NCBI GenBank assembly: GCA_029641185.1
Contig: JAPWGK010000001.1
Span: forward strand, 1,314,501 to 1,378,500
From: Pseudofabraea citricarpa
Taxonomy: Eukaryota; Ascomycota; Leotiomycetes; Helotiales; Dermateaceae
Length of the DNA stretch: 64,000 bases
Reading direction: 5' to 3'
Below are positions 33,405 to 43,595 of the stretch, piece after piece (position 1 is the first letter of the stretch; each line of letters starts with the position of its first letter). The notes beneath the pieces were generated by a model. The model ran no database searches. It was not told where the DNA came from and was given only the letters and a program-made list of their open reading frames with translations. The position numbers and the translations under genes were made by a program.

Positions 33405-34971
33405 ACTGTTGGTAGATCGGTTTGCTAAGAACGAGGACGTGTCAACGTGGAGGAAAGGGAGACGAAGCTGGTGGCGCGAAGACGTAGGGTGAGGTCGAAG
33501 CTATCGCTGCTGCGCTGAGACCCAAGACCTGGGGGTTATGAGGATATCAGACAAGCATCAAGAGCTTACACAGACTCGAGAGATATTTCTTGAGCCAAGA
33601 ACAATGAGCGAAGGGTGTTGACAGATGATGCGCTCGTAGCGGTTGAGGTTGTCAAAAATAACGAAGCCTCGCGGATTTCGCGACCTCTCCATGCCAGCGA
33701 TCTATGTCATGTGATTTGGCGGATAAACTTCGCGGAGCTATCCAGGCCGGCTGCCGGGCAGCTGTGGCGCAGAAAGGGGCTGAAGGCCTTATTAACAACC
33801 ATGTTCAAATGCTACCAGAATAGTCTCCGAGGCTCCACAATGATCATTAATAGTCAGAAATCATATAGTGACTAAAATATACACAGAGGTTGAGGGATAG
33901 TGACTGACAGTTCTATCTCCAAGTTGTCAGTTGTTGTTTGGTATTAAGCAATAGACTATCATATCAAACTTACCAGCGCTGACATTGGAGAAATCTCAAT
34001 CAAAATTGAAATGCTGGACAATGAAGAAATTGAAGAGTCGCTTTTCAGTAACACATCTTGGTTTTGGCCAAATTTTGATGGTAGAGAGGTCTTGTAGATT
34101 GGGCAAATAAGATAAAACAAAGCTATAGGTTCTTTGCTCTTTGATCGTAGTGGTTCCGGTAGTTGTCTTGCTGAAATGATATTTTTTAGTATTGGTAAAT
34201 TAAAATAACATGCTCGCATGTCTCTGGGGTAGTTGTCAAATAGAAAGACCCGCCATTTCTAGTTCTGGTAGTGTGCTTATCATCTAAACAGCTCAATATT
34301 CCAAAGGCACAGCTTGATGGACGTATCTTTGATCCAATAAGTTGACGTGTTAACGCGCTTGCCTAAGCGAGCGAGTTCGTGACTTTAATAGACCTCAGTA
34401 TATTAGCACTTGTATTCTAAGTTCCTATAGTAAGTTCGTTCTAATAAACAACAATAAATTACAGGAAAGGAAGCACTAGATATCTACTAGAGGATGTTTG
34501 GTGTTTGATTCGGTAATAAATATGAGAGTGGTTTTTGCTTCGGCACTATGAACCTTGGCTTTACGAAACTACTAGAATAACTGCTAGAATACATTGACCA
34601 GAGGCACTTCCCTCTAAACCCAATGAGGAAATGCATACTGATACGTGCAAACACTGATAATACTGGCGCTTCCTATGTATACATCTAGCAATAAGGTATT
34701 CAAGTATTTAGGTCGACAATGATAGCTAAATTTATACTAGAACCGCTATATCTTATTATATCATGCATTCTGTTTGCTTGAAAGTCTGGAATGATAGATA
34801 CGTGGTATATCAAAAGCATATATCATGAAATCAAGTCTGCTTTCAGCCAAGGACCACCTCAATTATGTCAGGCTGCGAAAACTATTCCATCACTCGATGG
34901 GATTTTTAGCGAGTACTTAAGTAGTAGTTCTCTTAGCTAGTATTATGTAGATTATTATAGATTCAAACGAT
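33405..34971. other. RPB2 promoter and AT-rich island
   Basis: The first 400 bp should be the RPB2 promoter. From about 33850 to 34970 the DNA is strongly AT-rich, dense in TA dinucleotides, and stops every frame. No gene, tRNA or recognisable transposon was seen. It may be a decayed, RIP-mutated remnant. Confidence 0.45.
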
Positions 34972-35831
34972 TTACCGGCTACCTACTGGATCATATGCTG
35001 TCTGGGCACCGAGGATATCTCCCAATTGCACGATTGTATTATCGTAAACTCTTGCGACATCCATGTTGTGACTTTCATTCCCATCATCCCAAGCGCTTTC
35101 CGTGATGATGCTCATGCCGCCATCCGTCTCTGTACCTGTCTCATTCTCGGTTTCAGCCCCTTCTGTTGTTTCTCTATCAAATTCCCCTCCTTTACTCATG
35201 ACCTCCACGATCTGTACTCTGGTTGCTTCCACCAAGCTCTTACATCTTACCATATCGGTTCTGCTCATCCCACCCTTCCTGCCGTTTTCAAATCCGGGCA
35301 AATTCTCACCGGAAATAATATCCTCGCCTTTCAGGAGACTAGCGAATGCATGGTCAAGTTTTCTCAGCAAAGCAAAGGTTGCAGTAGGTGCTGGAAGAAA
35401 AGCTGAAAGATATGTGTTCACAGACAATGCAATATTGAGCAAATATGGAACCTGCAGGCTTGCTATTTTACAATAATATCAGATTGCGTTCTTGAACTAG
35501 AAAGGAGACACGCACGAGTACCAGAGGTCCACAGGACATCAACAACCTCGCTCAGATCCTTGCAAACTTCAGTCATGCTTTGATAGCCATGCGCTTCTTC
35601 CTCTACCTCGGGCGGCTGATGCTTCTTAGTATACCTTCTTGAAATATGTAGTAGTCTGCCTTCTACATAACGTCGGGCAGCTTCCTCCTTGGCCGAACCC
35701 GCTCGAAGTGGTTGCGAGCGTGGATGGGGAAGGTTGGAAGAAGAAGTATTTGAGGCATTACTTGGCACTGGAGAGGGTAGTGAGGGTGGAAGAAATCCAC
35801 CTGGCTGATTTGAGGTCTCAGCCATTCTCAT
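34972..35831 (-). CDS. Tfb6-like TFIIH-associated protein, 268 aa
   Basis: Two exons (35831-35516 and 35462-34972) join in frame across a 53-nt intron, giving SGTPSLQVPYLLNIALSVNT. After a disordered Pro/Ser N-terminus come ARRYVEGRLLHISRRYTKKH, MTEVCKDLSEVVDVLWTSGT and LLRKLDHAFASLLKGED. Then LPGFENGRKGGMSRTDMVR and VEATRVQIVEVMSKGGEFD follow, and the tail is acidic. This order of conserved blocks fits my memory of the fungal Tfb6 domain (subunit 11 of TFIIH). That protein helps release the Ssl2 helicase from TFIIH. I did not verify it by search. An internal ATG six bases downstream (35825) is an equally likely start. Confidence 0.68.
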
Positions 35832-36050
35832 AAATCATTCCAGTATATTTCACAATCCAAATTGAAGGTTGGTGTGGAAGAGTTGGAGAAGTGAGGTTGA
35901 GCTTGGGTTTCCTTGGCAGGCTAGCTTAGTCACGTGTGGGGCGGCCTTGAAGCCGTTCATGGTCCAAAAATTTAAGTGACAACAGCGTCTCTTCATCATC
36001 AGCAACAACACCGTCCTACTCACTACAACCAACAGACCAAATTACCAACC
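35832..36050. promoter_or_regulatory. Divergent promoter, TFB6-like / TOM6
   Basis: 219 bp between opposed start codons. The TOM6 side has a CA-rich leader (ACAACACC, ACTACAACCAAC). No specific motif was recognised. Confidence 0.5.
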
Positions 36051-36355
36051 ATGGCTCCCAAGCAGCAGCGCATTGCCATACAGAAGGGTGACACCCGCCG
36101 AGGAGCATCTAAGGGATACGTGTCGCAGGTGTATAGCTCCGTCACTTCAGCAGAGAATGCGAGTGTCGTACGAAGTATCGCGGTTTTCGGAGTACGTTCC
36201 CCATAAACAGCAGGAGGACTATTCAGTTCACTGCAGCCTTGTGGTGCAGTTGGATTTTGAGCCGCAAGTGCTTGTCGGAGAGTTGGCTAACGTCCATCCA
36301 GGTTGCTGTTGCATTCTTCTCAAGTTCATGGAGCGAGTTCCTGTTACCACCGTAA
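36051..36355 (+). CDS. TOM6: Tom6-like subunit of the mitochondrial outer-membrane translocase, 64 aa
   Basis: Two exons (36051-36191 and 36302-36355) join in phase 0. The intron carries a GCTAAC branch point and a CAG acceptor. The protein begins MAPKQQRIAIQKGDTRR, a basic cytosolic tail. A short helix ENASVVRSIAVFGVAVAFF follows as the single membrane span, and it ends SSSWSEFLLPP. Size, tail-anchor topology and the terminal SEFLLPP fit fungal Tom6, which stabilises the TOM core by linking Tom40 and Tom22. Tom5 and Tom7 have different signatures. The last exon encodes only 17 residues, so the gene is easily missed. Confidence 0.72.
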
Positions 36356-38338
36356 GCTTGCCTCTGCCTCCGGAATTCCTGCACGCAGCGAATAACTCTG
36401 ACATCGTATCTAGCTTGTAAATTTGATACAAGCCATATCGCCGAGCGCCGAGAGAACGAGAGGAGTCGATGACCATGAAACCCTTACATGGAAAGGGTGA
36501 AGGCACTTGTAGAATTATGTATCATATCATGCAGCATCGAGGGAATTGCGCATTGCCTTGAGTAAATAAGGCGAGGAGGTTGTACTTAATATCATAAAAC
36601 GAGGCTCACGAGGCGTTGAAGCACGAATTCATCTCAAATTCATCAAAACACTACACACAAATGAGGGTTTACGAACCAATATTCATTTCGATACTGCTTG
36701 AAGTGAACTTTGGTGTTATTATATTGGATTCATAACTACATGATTGTCTCCCAAAGCCTGCAAATCCTACGACATTAGTTGGGAAGCTATTCTACTCCTA
36801 AACTTGAGCGCAAGGAATTACCGACACTATAAGCATCGACAAAATGCAAATGATCACCTTTCATAAGTCATCAATATATATTAATGTGGAGAGGGAGGGT
36901 TGGGGTGGGTGTACAAAACAAAACTAGACATCCACAGGATTTAAAGCTGCACTGTTGATATATCGTTCCATCTTCAACGGACGTCAATTCGCATTTAATA
37001 ATATCCAGAAGTCTAGGTTAGGCTGAGAGCTCTAAGAAATTGGGATACAACCAACTTAACAAAGCCAGCACCTAGAAGTTAGGGAGCGACCAACTTAGAG
37101 AACTCGAAATTTGATACACTCACGTGTGAGACCATCCTGTGGTTGCTTCGAGCCAACCCATAGATACGTTCCATAACAAATTGCCCCCAGGTCCAGGAGA
37201 TGATTGATAAGTTGGTTAATATATAAACTCCAGCGCGAGCAAAGTCCAAGTGACTATAATTGGACTCGTTTGCTCGCGTATTTCATGTTTCATGCCACTT
37301 TCTAGTATTTCAGAAGCAATTACATATCCTGTTTACTTTTGCTTCATCATTTTATGTTTTTCAGTTTACTTTGTTTGTTTAACCTAAGATTATATATATT
37401 CACTCAGGCTTGACAGTCTTTTCAACGTGTAGTGTGCGTGCATATGAAGGTCTTAATTACGCTAAGCGAGAGAGCGCCAACGCAGTGACATATATTAAAA
37501 TCCAAGCACTAGCTTCGAATGCTAATTCTAATGGTATATACATAATGCTTCAACAGAAATAGAGCTAATCAGCAAGCTATGTTGATAGTCAGGGTAAACA
37601 GGCCAGTCGCTGGAAAAAGCCTTGGTAAAATCAAGTTGATTTTTTATTTGCATCTCAGATAGATATGACAGGTTAGTTCATGACAGTAATATCCACGGAG
37701 TAATATCCCCGGATCCGTTCATACAGAGGCTATTGGGACCCTAAGACAAAGTACTTTATTTCTAGGTGCGACATCTATGCCATCATTCCTCGAATCATGG
37801 CAGAAATGGTAATTTGAGATTTGGATCTATAGTATAATAAAATATCGAAGAACAGTGATTTTTGAAATAGATTGACGGACTTCAGTTCCAAATACAACTC
37901 CCTAGCTGATTCGGAGCAAACAAGCTCCAGCTGACAAGTTTTCTTGACTTTACTTCCCCACGGAGGGAATTAAATAACCCATTGCTGATTTCTGAATCAG
38001 TATGTTTACTGCTACCTTATAATCGAAGAACCCTCTATTGTCGTTGTCATAATCGGCTATATCTTGTCCAACTTACTTCTTGACAGGCATATCTTCTACC
38101 CTAGATCTTCGTGTACTTTTGTCGCGCCAGCCGTAGTCCGAGAGGACCAAAAGCAGTCCCTGTAACTGCAGGAGTATTTGATCACATGGGGACAGCAACG
38201 GTATTTGAACTATTCTCATTAAAAGCGATTGGTATCTAGGATAATCATCCTGCCCCGGTTACTATGTTACATAAACCATCCTGGCTTCCATCCCAAATGA
38301 CACCTGCGCCAATAACCCCATATCCATTAAAAACAAAA
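36356..38338. other. 2-kb AT-rich gene-free island
   Basis: All frames are closed by frequent stops, and TA-rich tracts are common. An imperfect 16-bp inverted repeat lies at 37234-37278. No RNA gene was recognised. It may be a remnant of an inactivated transposon. Confidence 0.45.
37234..37278. repeat. Imperfect inverted repeat (16 bp arms)
   Basis: The left arm CGCGAGCAAAGTCCAA (37234-37249) pairs with 37260-37278 read on the other strand, with a 3-nt bulge. Ten perfect pairs at the outside (CGCGAGCAAA) and six inside (GTCCAA) enclose a 10-nt loop. It lies in AT-rich non-coding DNA, where a GC-rich palindrome stands out. Confidence 0.7.
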
Positions 38339-40131
38339 CTAATGCTGGCTCCACTCAATACTATCAAGTGCGATACCTTCTTGTACAAGCTCCCATAGAG
38401 GACTTAGTTCTCTAAGGAAAGTTACGCGCTCCTTTACTGCCTTGAGAACATAGTCGATCTCACTCTCGGTGGTAAATCGTCCAATACCGAAACGGATACT
38501 GCTATGTGCACTTTCGTCACTGCTGCCGAGAGCACGGAGAACGTAGCTAGGTTCGAGGGAGGCTGATGTGCACGCACTTCCAGAAGACAAGGCAATGTCT
38601 TTCAGCGCCATCAAAAGTGACTCTCCCTCGACGTATGCAAAGGAAACGTTCACACATCCAGGGTAAAAGTGCTCGGGGTCCCCATTCTGAGTAGTATGCT
38701 CTAGAGATAAGAGACCGCTCAATAGCCTATCAGAGAGCATCTTGATACGCTTTGAATCGTACTAGGGGACAGTTAATAGTGAACTAAGTAATAGAACCAC
38801 AATTGGAAATTAAAATTAGAAATATCAGAAAAGGTACAATGTCGTCAAGGGAATCTCTACTTGTAAAAAGGAGACAACTAGGAAAGCCATGCATGGTAAT
38901 GTAATTCATCATGTGAAACTCAAACGCCAGGGAAAAGGGAATGTTGAGACTTACATCAATCTCCTCGGAGGCAATACGGCAGGCTTCGCCAAACCCAACA
39001 ACCAGAGCTGGAGCAAGAGTTCCACTTCGCAGACCTCTCTCCTGCCCACCTCCACTAATGATAGGATCGATTCTGACCCTCGGGCGTCTTCGAACGTAGC
39101 AAGCACCAATACCCTTTGGTCCGTATATTTTGTGTGAAGAAATGGACATCAAGTCAATGTTCATCTTGTTGACATCCATTGGAATTTTCCCGACAGCTTG
39201 TGCAGCATCGGTATGGAAGAATACCTTGTTTGCTCGGCAAAGCTTTCCTATTTCCTCGAGCGGTTGAATAACACCAATCTCATTGTTGACAGACATGATA
39301 CTGACAAGAGCGGTCTCTCCAGGTCGAATTGCGGCTTTGAGTTCTGCCATGTCAATCAGGCCGTTCTGCATGACCGGTAAGTATGTAACCTCGAATCCTT
39401 CGTCTTGTAAATGTCTGCAACTGTCGAGGACACATTTATGCTCAGTCTGCGATGTAATGATATGCTTCTTCTTCCCAGATCTGCCAAAGAATCTGGCAAC
39501 GCCTTTCACACTCATATTGTTACTCTCAGTGGCGCCGCTAGTGAAAATAATCTCCTTTGGATCAGCACCAATTAATGTGGCAATGTTCTCACGAGCCTCC
39601 TCGATCGCTTTGTCTGTCTCCCACCCGTAGGCATGTGTCCTTGAATGGGGGTTTCCGTAAAGTCCGGAGTAGAAAGGGAGCATGGCATCGAGAACACGAG
39701 GATCCAAGGGAGTAGTGGCTTGCATATCGAGGTAGATAGGTCGTTCGCCTTCATCCATGATGGTAGCTTGCTTGAGCACTCCTGGTTGGTGGTCAGCAAG
39801 AGTCATTATTGACATTCCTAGATTACCTACCGGCCATCGGACTCATCATTGCATCTGCATTTACGCTGGTTCCAGGTACGGTTTGCGATTCTGCCTTTTT
39901 CCCAGTCTCGGCAAAGAAGGCCTTCTGCTCAGCCCGAATGGCGGTGTCTACGTTGACCTGGGCATTGTCTTTCTTGGACTCGGAGACATATCCCCTCCTC
40001 GAGCTCCGTTGAGCTGTTATCGCCGCAGCTCTGGACACGGCAGTCGCTCTCAGAAGACCAGCTGAAGGAGCCGACTGCCTCAGACAGACGCGTGAAGCTT
40101 GTCGTAGTGAATTCGATGCAATACTGGACAT
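38339..40131 (-). CDS. NFS1: Mitochondrial cysteine desulfurase Nfs1, 516 aa
   Basis: Three exons (40131-39831, 39781-38955, 38761-38339) join in frame; the second intron is 193 nt. The N-terminus is Ser/Arg/Ala-rich ([20 protein letters not shown]), a mitochondrial presequence. The class-V aminotransferase fold follows: [42 protein letters not shown] and [14 protein letters not shown]. Next come [15 protein letters not shown] and the PLP lysine in [10 protein letters not shown] (about residue 316). The catalytic loop Cys is in [14 protein letters not shown] (about residue 440), and the C-terminus is [10 protein letters not shown]. Nfs1 releases sulfur from cysteine for Fe-S cluster assembly on Isu, and for tRNA thiolation. 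All catalytic residues are intact. Confidence 0.97.
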
Positions 40132-40667
40132 GATTGTGTTCGATGGCAATGCATGTAGAGAGCAAGAAGAAGAGGAAGAGGAGGCGAGGCAAATAATTGT
40201 TTGATATCCGAACTCCAGCGCCGCCCGCTCAGGAAGATTTAAGCGGACCAATCACGCGGACACTCGCATCGTCATCAATCCGTCCATCGATGTTGCCGGC
40301 GTGTGTGCGGGAAACCTACTGTACGGTACAGTACAAGAGAACCTCCACGGTGCAAAATCGCCCTTTGTTCGGAACTCACGGTTTTGTCCCTCCCCAGCAT
40401 CATCTTCTACATTGCAATATCGGCATCTTCTCTGGACCCCCATTGTACCCGAGCATCCTGCAAACCAAGAATATTGGATCCAGAGCACAGCCACATTCCT
40501 CGTCATCATCGCGCATCCATCCTGTGAACGGCGCAAATCCACGCGAGCCCGTCAGTTCACGGCAACTTCACTTTTCCACTTCCGCAAACTTGCGCTTTAC
40601 CTGGCCAGCCCGCTGAAATAAACTTACAACACCATCTATACCATTTTGTGCGACCGCGGAGGAGGAG
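40132..40667. promoter_or_regulatory. Divergent promoter, NFS1 / RVS167
   Basis: 536 bp between opposed start codons. It includes one GTACAGTAC copy at 40326-40334, immediately preceded by a second GTAC (ctgtacGGTACAGTAC). Confidence 0.55.
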
Positions 40668-42125
40668 ATGAGCTTCAAGGGCTTCCAGAAGAGCGTCATA
40701 CGAGTAAGCGCCATAGGGTTGGCGGGGTTGTCCCTCCAGACACTGACGTGAATACGATAGGCGCCCCAAACGTTCAAGGCGAAATTCAATGTAGGAGAGC
40801 ACACCAAGGATGCAGTGTATATCGATGCGGAGCGGCGGTTCAAAGAGCTTGAGGTCGAGACAAAGAAACTGCACGATGAGAGTAAAAAATACTTCGATGC
40901 CATCAACGGCATGCTAAACCACCAGATCGAGTTTTCCCAAGCCATCGCCGAGATTTACATGCCAATATCGGGAAGAGTTTCGGACCCAGATTCACTGGTA
41001 ATAGACAGCAATCCTGAGGGAATCAAGGCCTGTGAAGAGTATGAGGCTATCGTGAGAGATCTGCTCGCAACGTTGCAGCCGGAATTGGAAATGATCGAGA
41101 CGAGAGTCATCCGACCGGCCGATGAATTACTGGAAATCATAAAACAGATTCGAAAGGGTGCACTAAAGCGAGATCACAAGCAATTAGACTACGATCGGCA
41201 TCGAGCGACGCTTAAGAAACTGCAAGATAAGAAGGAAAAGACTCTGAAAGATGAGAAAGCCCTATACAAAGCAGAAGCAGATGTGGAACAAGCGACTCAG
41301 GAGTACAACTACTATAATGATCTCCTGAAGGACGAGTTACCAAAGCTCTTTGCCTTGGAACGAGAGTTTATCCGCCCATTGTTCCAATCTTTCTACTATA
41401 TGCAATTGAATGTGTTTTACACCCTGCACGAGAAGACGCAAGGAATGGACATCGGATACTTCAACTTGAATCTGGGCATTGAGGAAGCATTTGAAGAGAA
41501 GCGCGGGGACATCAAGGAGCAAGCTGAAGCTCTCTCCATAACGAAATTCAAGACGATGGGTGCAAAGAGACCGCCAGGGGCCAAGTGGGCGCCTCCAGGC
41601 AAGCTTGCTATTGAAAACAGCAAGACCAGTCCCCGACTTGCAATCGAATCTAGCAAGCCAGCATACTCTCCCACTACCAAGTCAACATACTCTCCTGCTC
41701 CTAAGTCGGCCGATTCCGAGAACCCCCCACCTCCGTACAGCAGCCAGCTATCACCCACAAGCGGTGAGACCAGCGTAATTCGTGCAAATTCTACTGGTTC
41801 TGCATGGGGAGCGGCAGCAAAAGCTAAAGGTGCAGCACCTCCACCTCCAAAGCCGAAGCCTTCCAGATTCAGTGGTGCCCCCGTCGCTGAGACAGCCACG
41901 GCGTTGTATGATTACGAAGCTCAGGCCGAGGGAGACTTGAGCTTTACAACAGGCGATACAATTGAGATTGTGACACGTGGTGCTACGGAGAATGAATGGT
42001 GGGTTGGAAAGATAAAAGGACAGCAGGGGCAATTTCCAGGTGAGATTTCCCCCATATTCTCCTTCAAAATAGTAGAATTATAACTAACATGTGTTCCTTC
42101 AGGAAATTATGTGAAGCTCAACTGA
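40668..42125 (+). CDS. RVS167: Rvs167/amphiphysin BAR-SH3 protein, 445 aa
   Basis: Three exons (40668-40703, 40761-42039, 42103-42125) join in frame. The 12-codon first exon gives MSFKGFQKSVIR, the amphipathic N-terminus, joined to APQTFKAKFNVGEHTKDAVY. The BAR domain spans about residues 12-240, with long charged helices (for example RHRATLKKLQDKKEKTLKDE). A Pro/Ser-rich linker (residues about 260-375, PPPPKPKP) follows. The SH3 domain covers about 385-445, with ALYDYEAQAEGDLSF, ENEWWVGKIKGQQGQFP, and GNYVKLN supplied by the last 7-codon exon. Rvs167 binds curved membrane and promotes scission of endocytic vesicles at actin patches. Retaining the last intron would replace the SH3 end with an unrelated short tail. 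Confidence 0.95.
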
Positions 42126-43595
42126 GACAGGCGTGATAGATTAAAAGGAAAATACTAAGCGACCAAATTTCACCTCAGTCCCTTAGAGCACCTCTTGTTA
42201 ATGGAGTGGAGAAAGAAAGGAGATGCATGGTAATCGGAGCTTGTGCTTGGGACCAGGGGTCTAATTACTTTAGATCGGCAAACGCGACATCATATTTTGA
42301 ATTAAATGTAATTAGCATGGAATCATGAGATAAAGAATTACCTTTTCCGCCTGCTCTTTTTAGCCTCGGTTGGACATGGGAACCCCTACCCTGGACAGGT
42401 CTAACATGTCCTGATGGTTTCCTCTCAACAGTATCGTACTCCATATTGTAGAAGTAAGCGTGCAGCATGGCACGGTGCAACCATAAATTTGGAGCCATCC
42501 CCGCTCGATCTCATGCCTCATGATAGGCAAAAGGCAGCTAAGGTTAGGCAAACTAATGAACAGCGAGGCAAAGTGGGGTACATAATCCAGTGTAGTGTAC
42601 AGGCGGGGCGCGCCGGGTTTTGTTTTTCAGCCTCTTAGGTTCCTGGATGTAAAGGGGGGGTTAGTTCGCCTTTGCCATGCGGCACGGCAGAAAAGCAGAG
42701 CCGCAGTCTTTCCCGGCCAGCGCTGTTTTCCGCAGCCTCGACGCTATCGCCATCCTCGATCTGAGGCATGTTTTATTCCATCTTACTTTCTTTCGTAATT
42801 AAGAGGGCTGCTGCTTTGGGAACGGCTTGCATCCTTCATGCGTCCATCCACCCACTCATCCTTGCATGCATGCGTATTGTACCGTAGAGCATAGTAGTTC
42901 TTGACGCCCGGCTTATTTTATGGCTTTTCTGGGGGGTTTCCCTGCATGGTTGGGGGAACTCTTGCTGTGCTTTTCGGTTATCAAGTCGGGCGACGTATGT
43001 GCGTATGTGTGTACAGTAGGAAGTAGGGCGCGGGGCGTTATGCAGTTCGAGCTGCATACCTATATAGGTATGTTTAGAGAACGTGGGAATGGAAAAGGGA
43101 TGAGTTATTCTAGAATATGACATGTTCATGCAGCATGTATGTATGTAATAAGTATGTAATGTAGCGTTTCAAAGAGGGGAATGAAGGGCGCACTTAGTCC
43201 ATAGGCTAGGAGGGGAACGCGGATCTGACATGGCTGGATTCTAGATGCAACTATGGCAAGGCGACAAGACGGGGCTTTGTATATGATTGCATTATTATTA
43301 ATTGCTCGGCTAGTTAATTGGTCGTGCGAAAGTACTTGTGATACATGTACGTGGTCCAAGGCTCTTGCTCTTCTCAGCGGCCACGAAAATTTAGCGAGGC
43401 CCCTCTTCAAGTACCACCACTCAGATAGGACAAGACGAGATGCTGAAGGTCTATGATGCAGTACTAGGTGTGATGAAATTTTGTGTCTCGACACTACCAT
43501 GCTGTGTATATGCATTCCGGTTGTCCAATGCAGACACTTCCCGAACCGGTACACTCAACGCCCCCTTCTCGCCCGGTTTGTAAGAGCGCGCCAAT
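42126..43595. other. Intergenic region
   Basis: 1.47 kb between the 3' ends of RVS167 and the F-box gene. It has G/C runs near 42610-42660 and scattered ATGT repeats near 43130-43160. No gene was seen on either strand. Confidence 0.5.

Noticed and set aside
41417..41899. 160-codon minus-strand frame
   Set aside because: Antisense shadow of the Pro/Ala-rich linker of RVS167.
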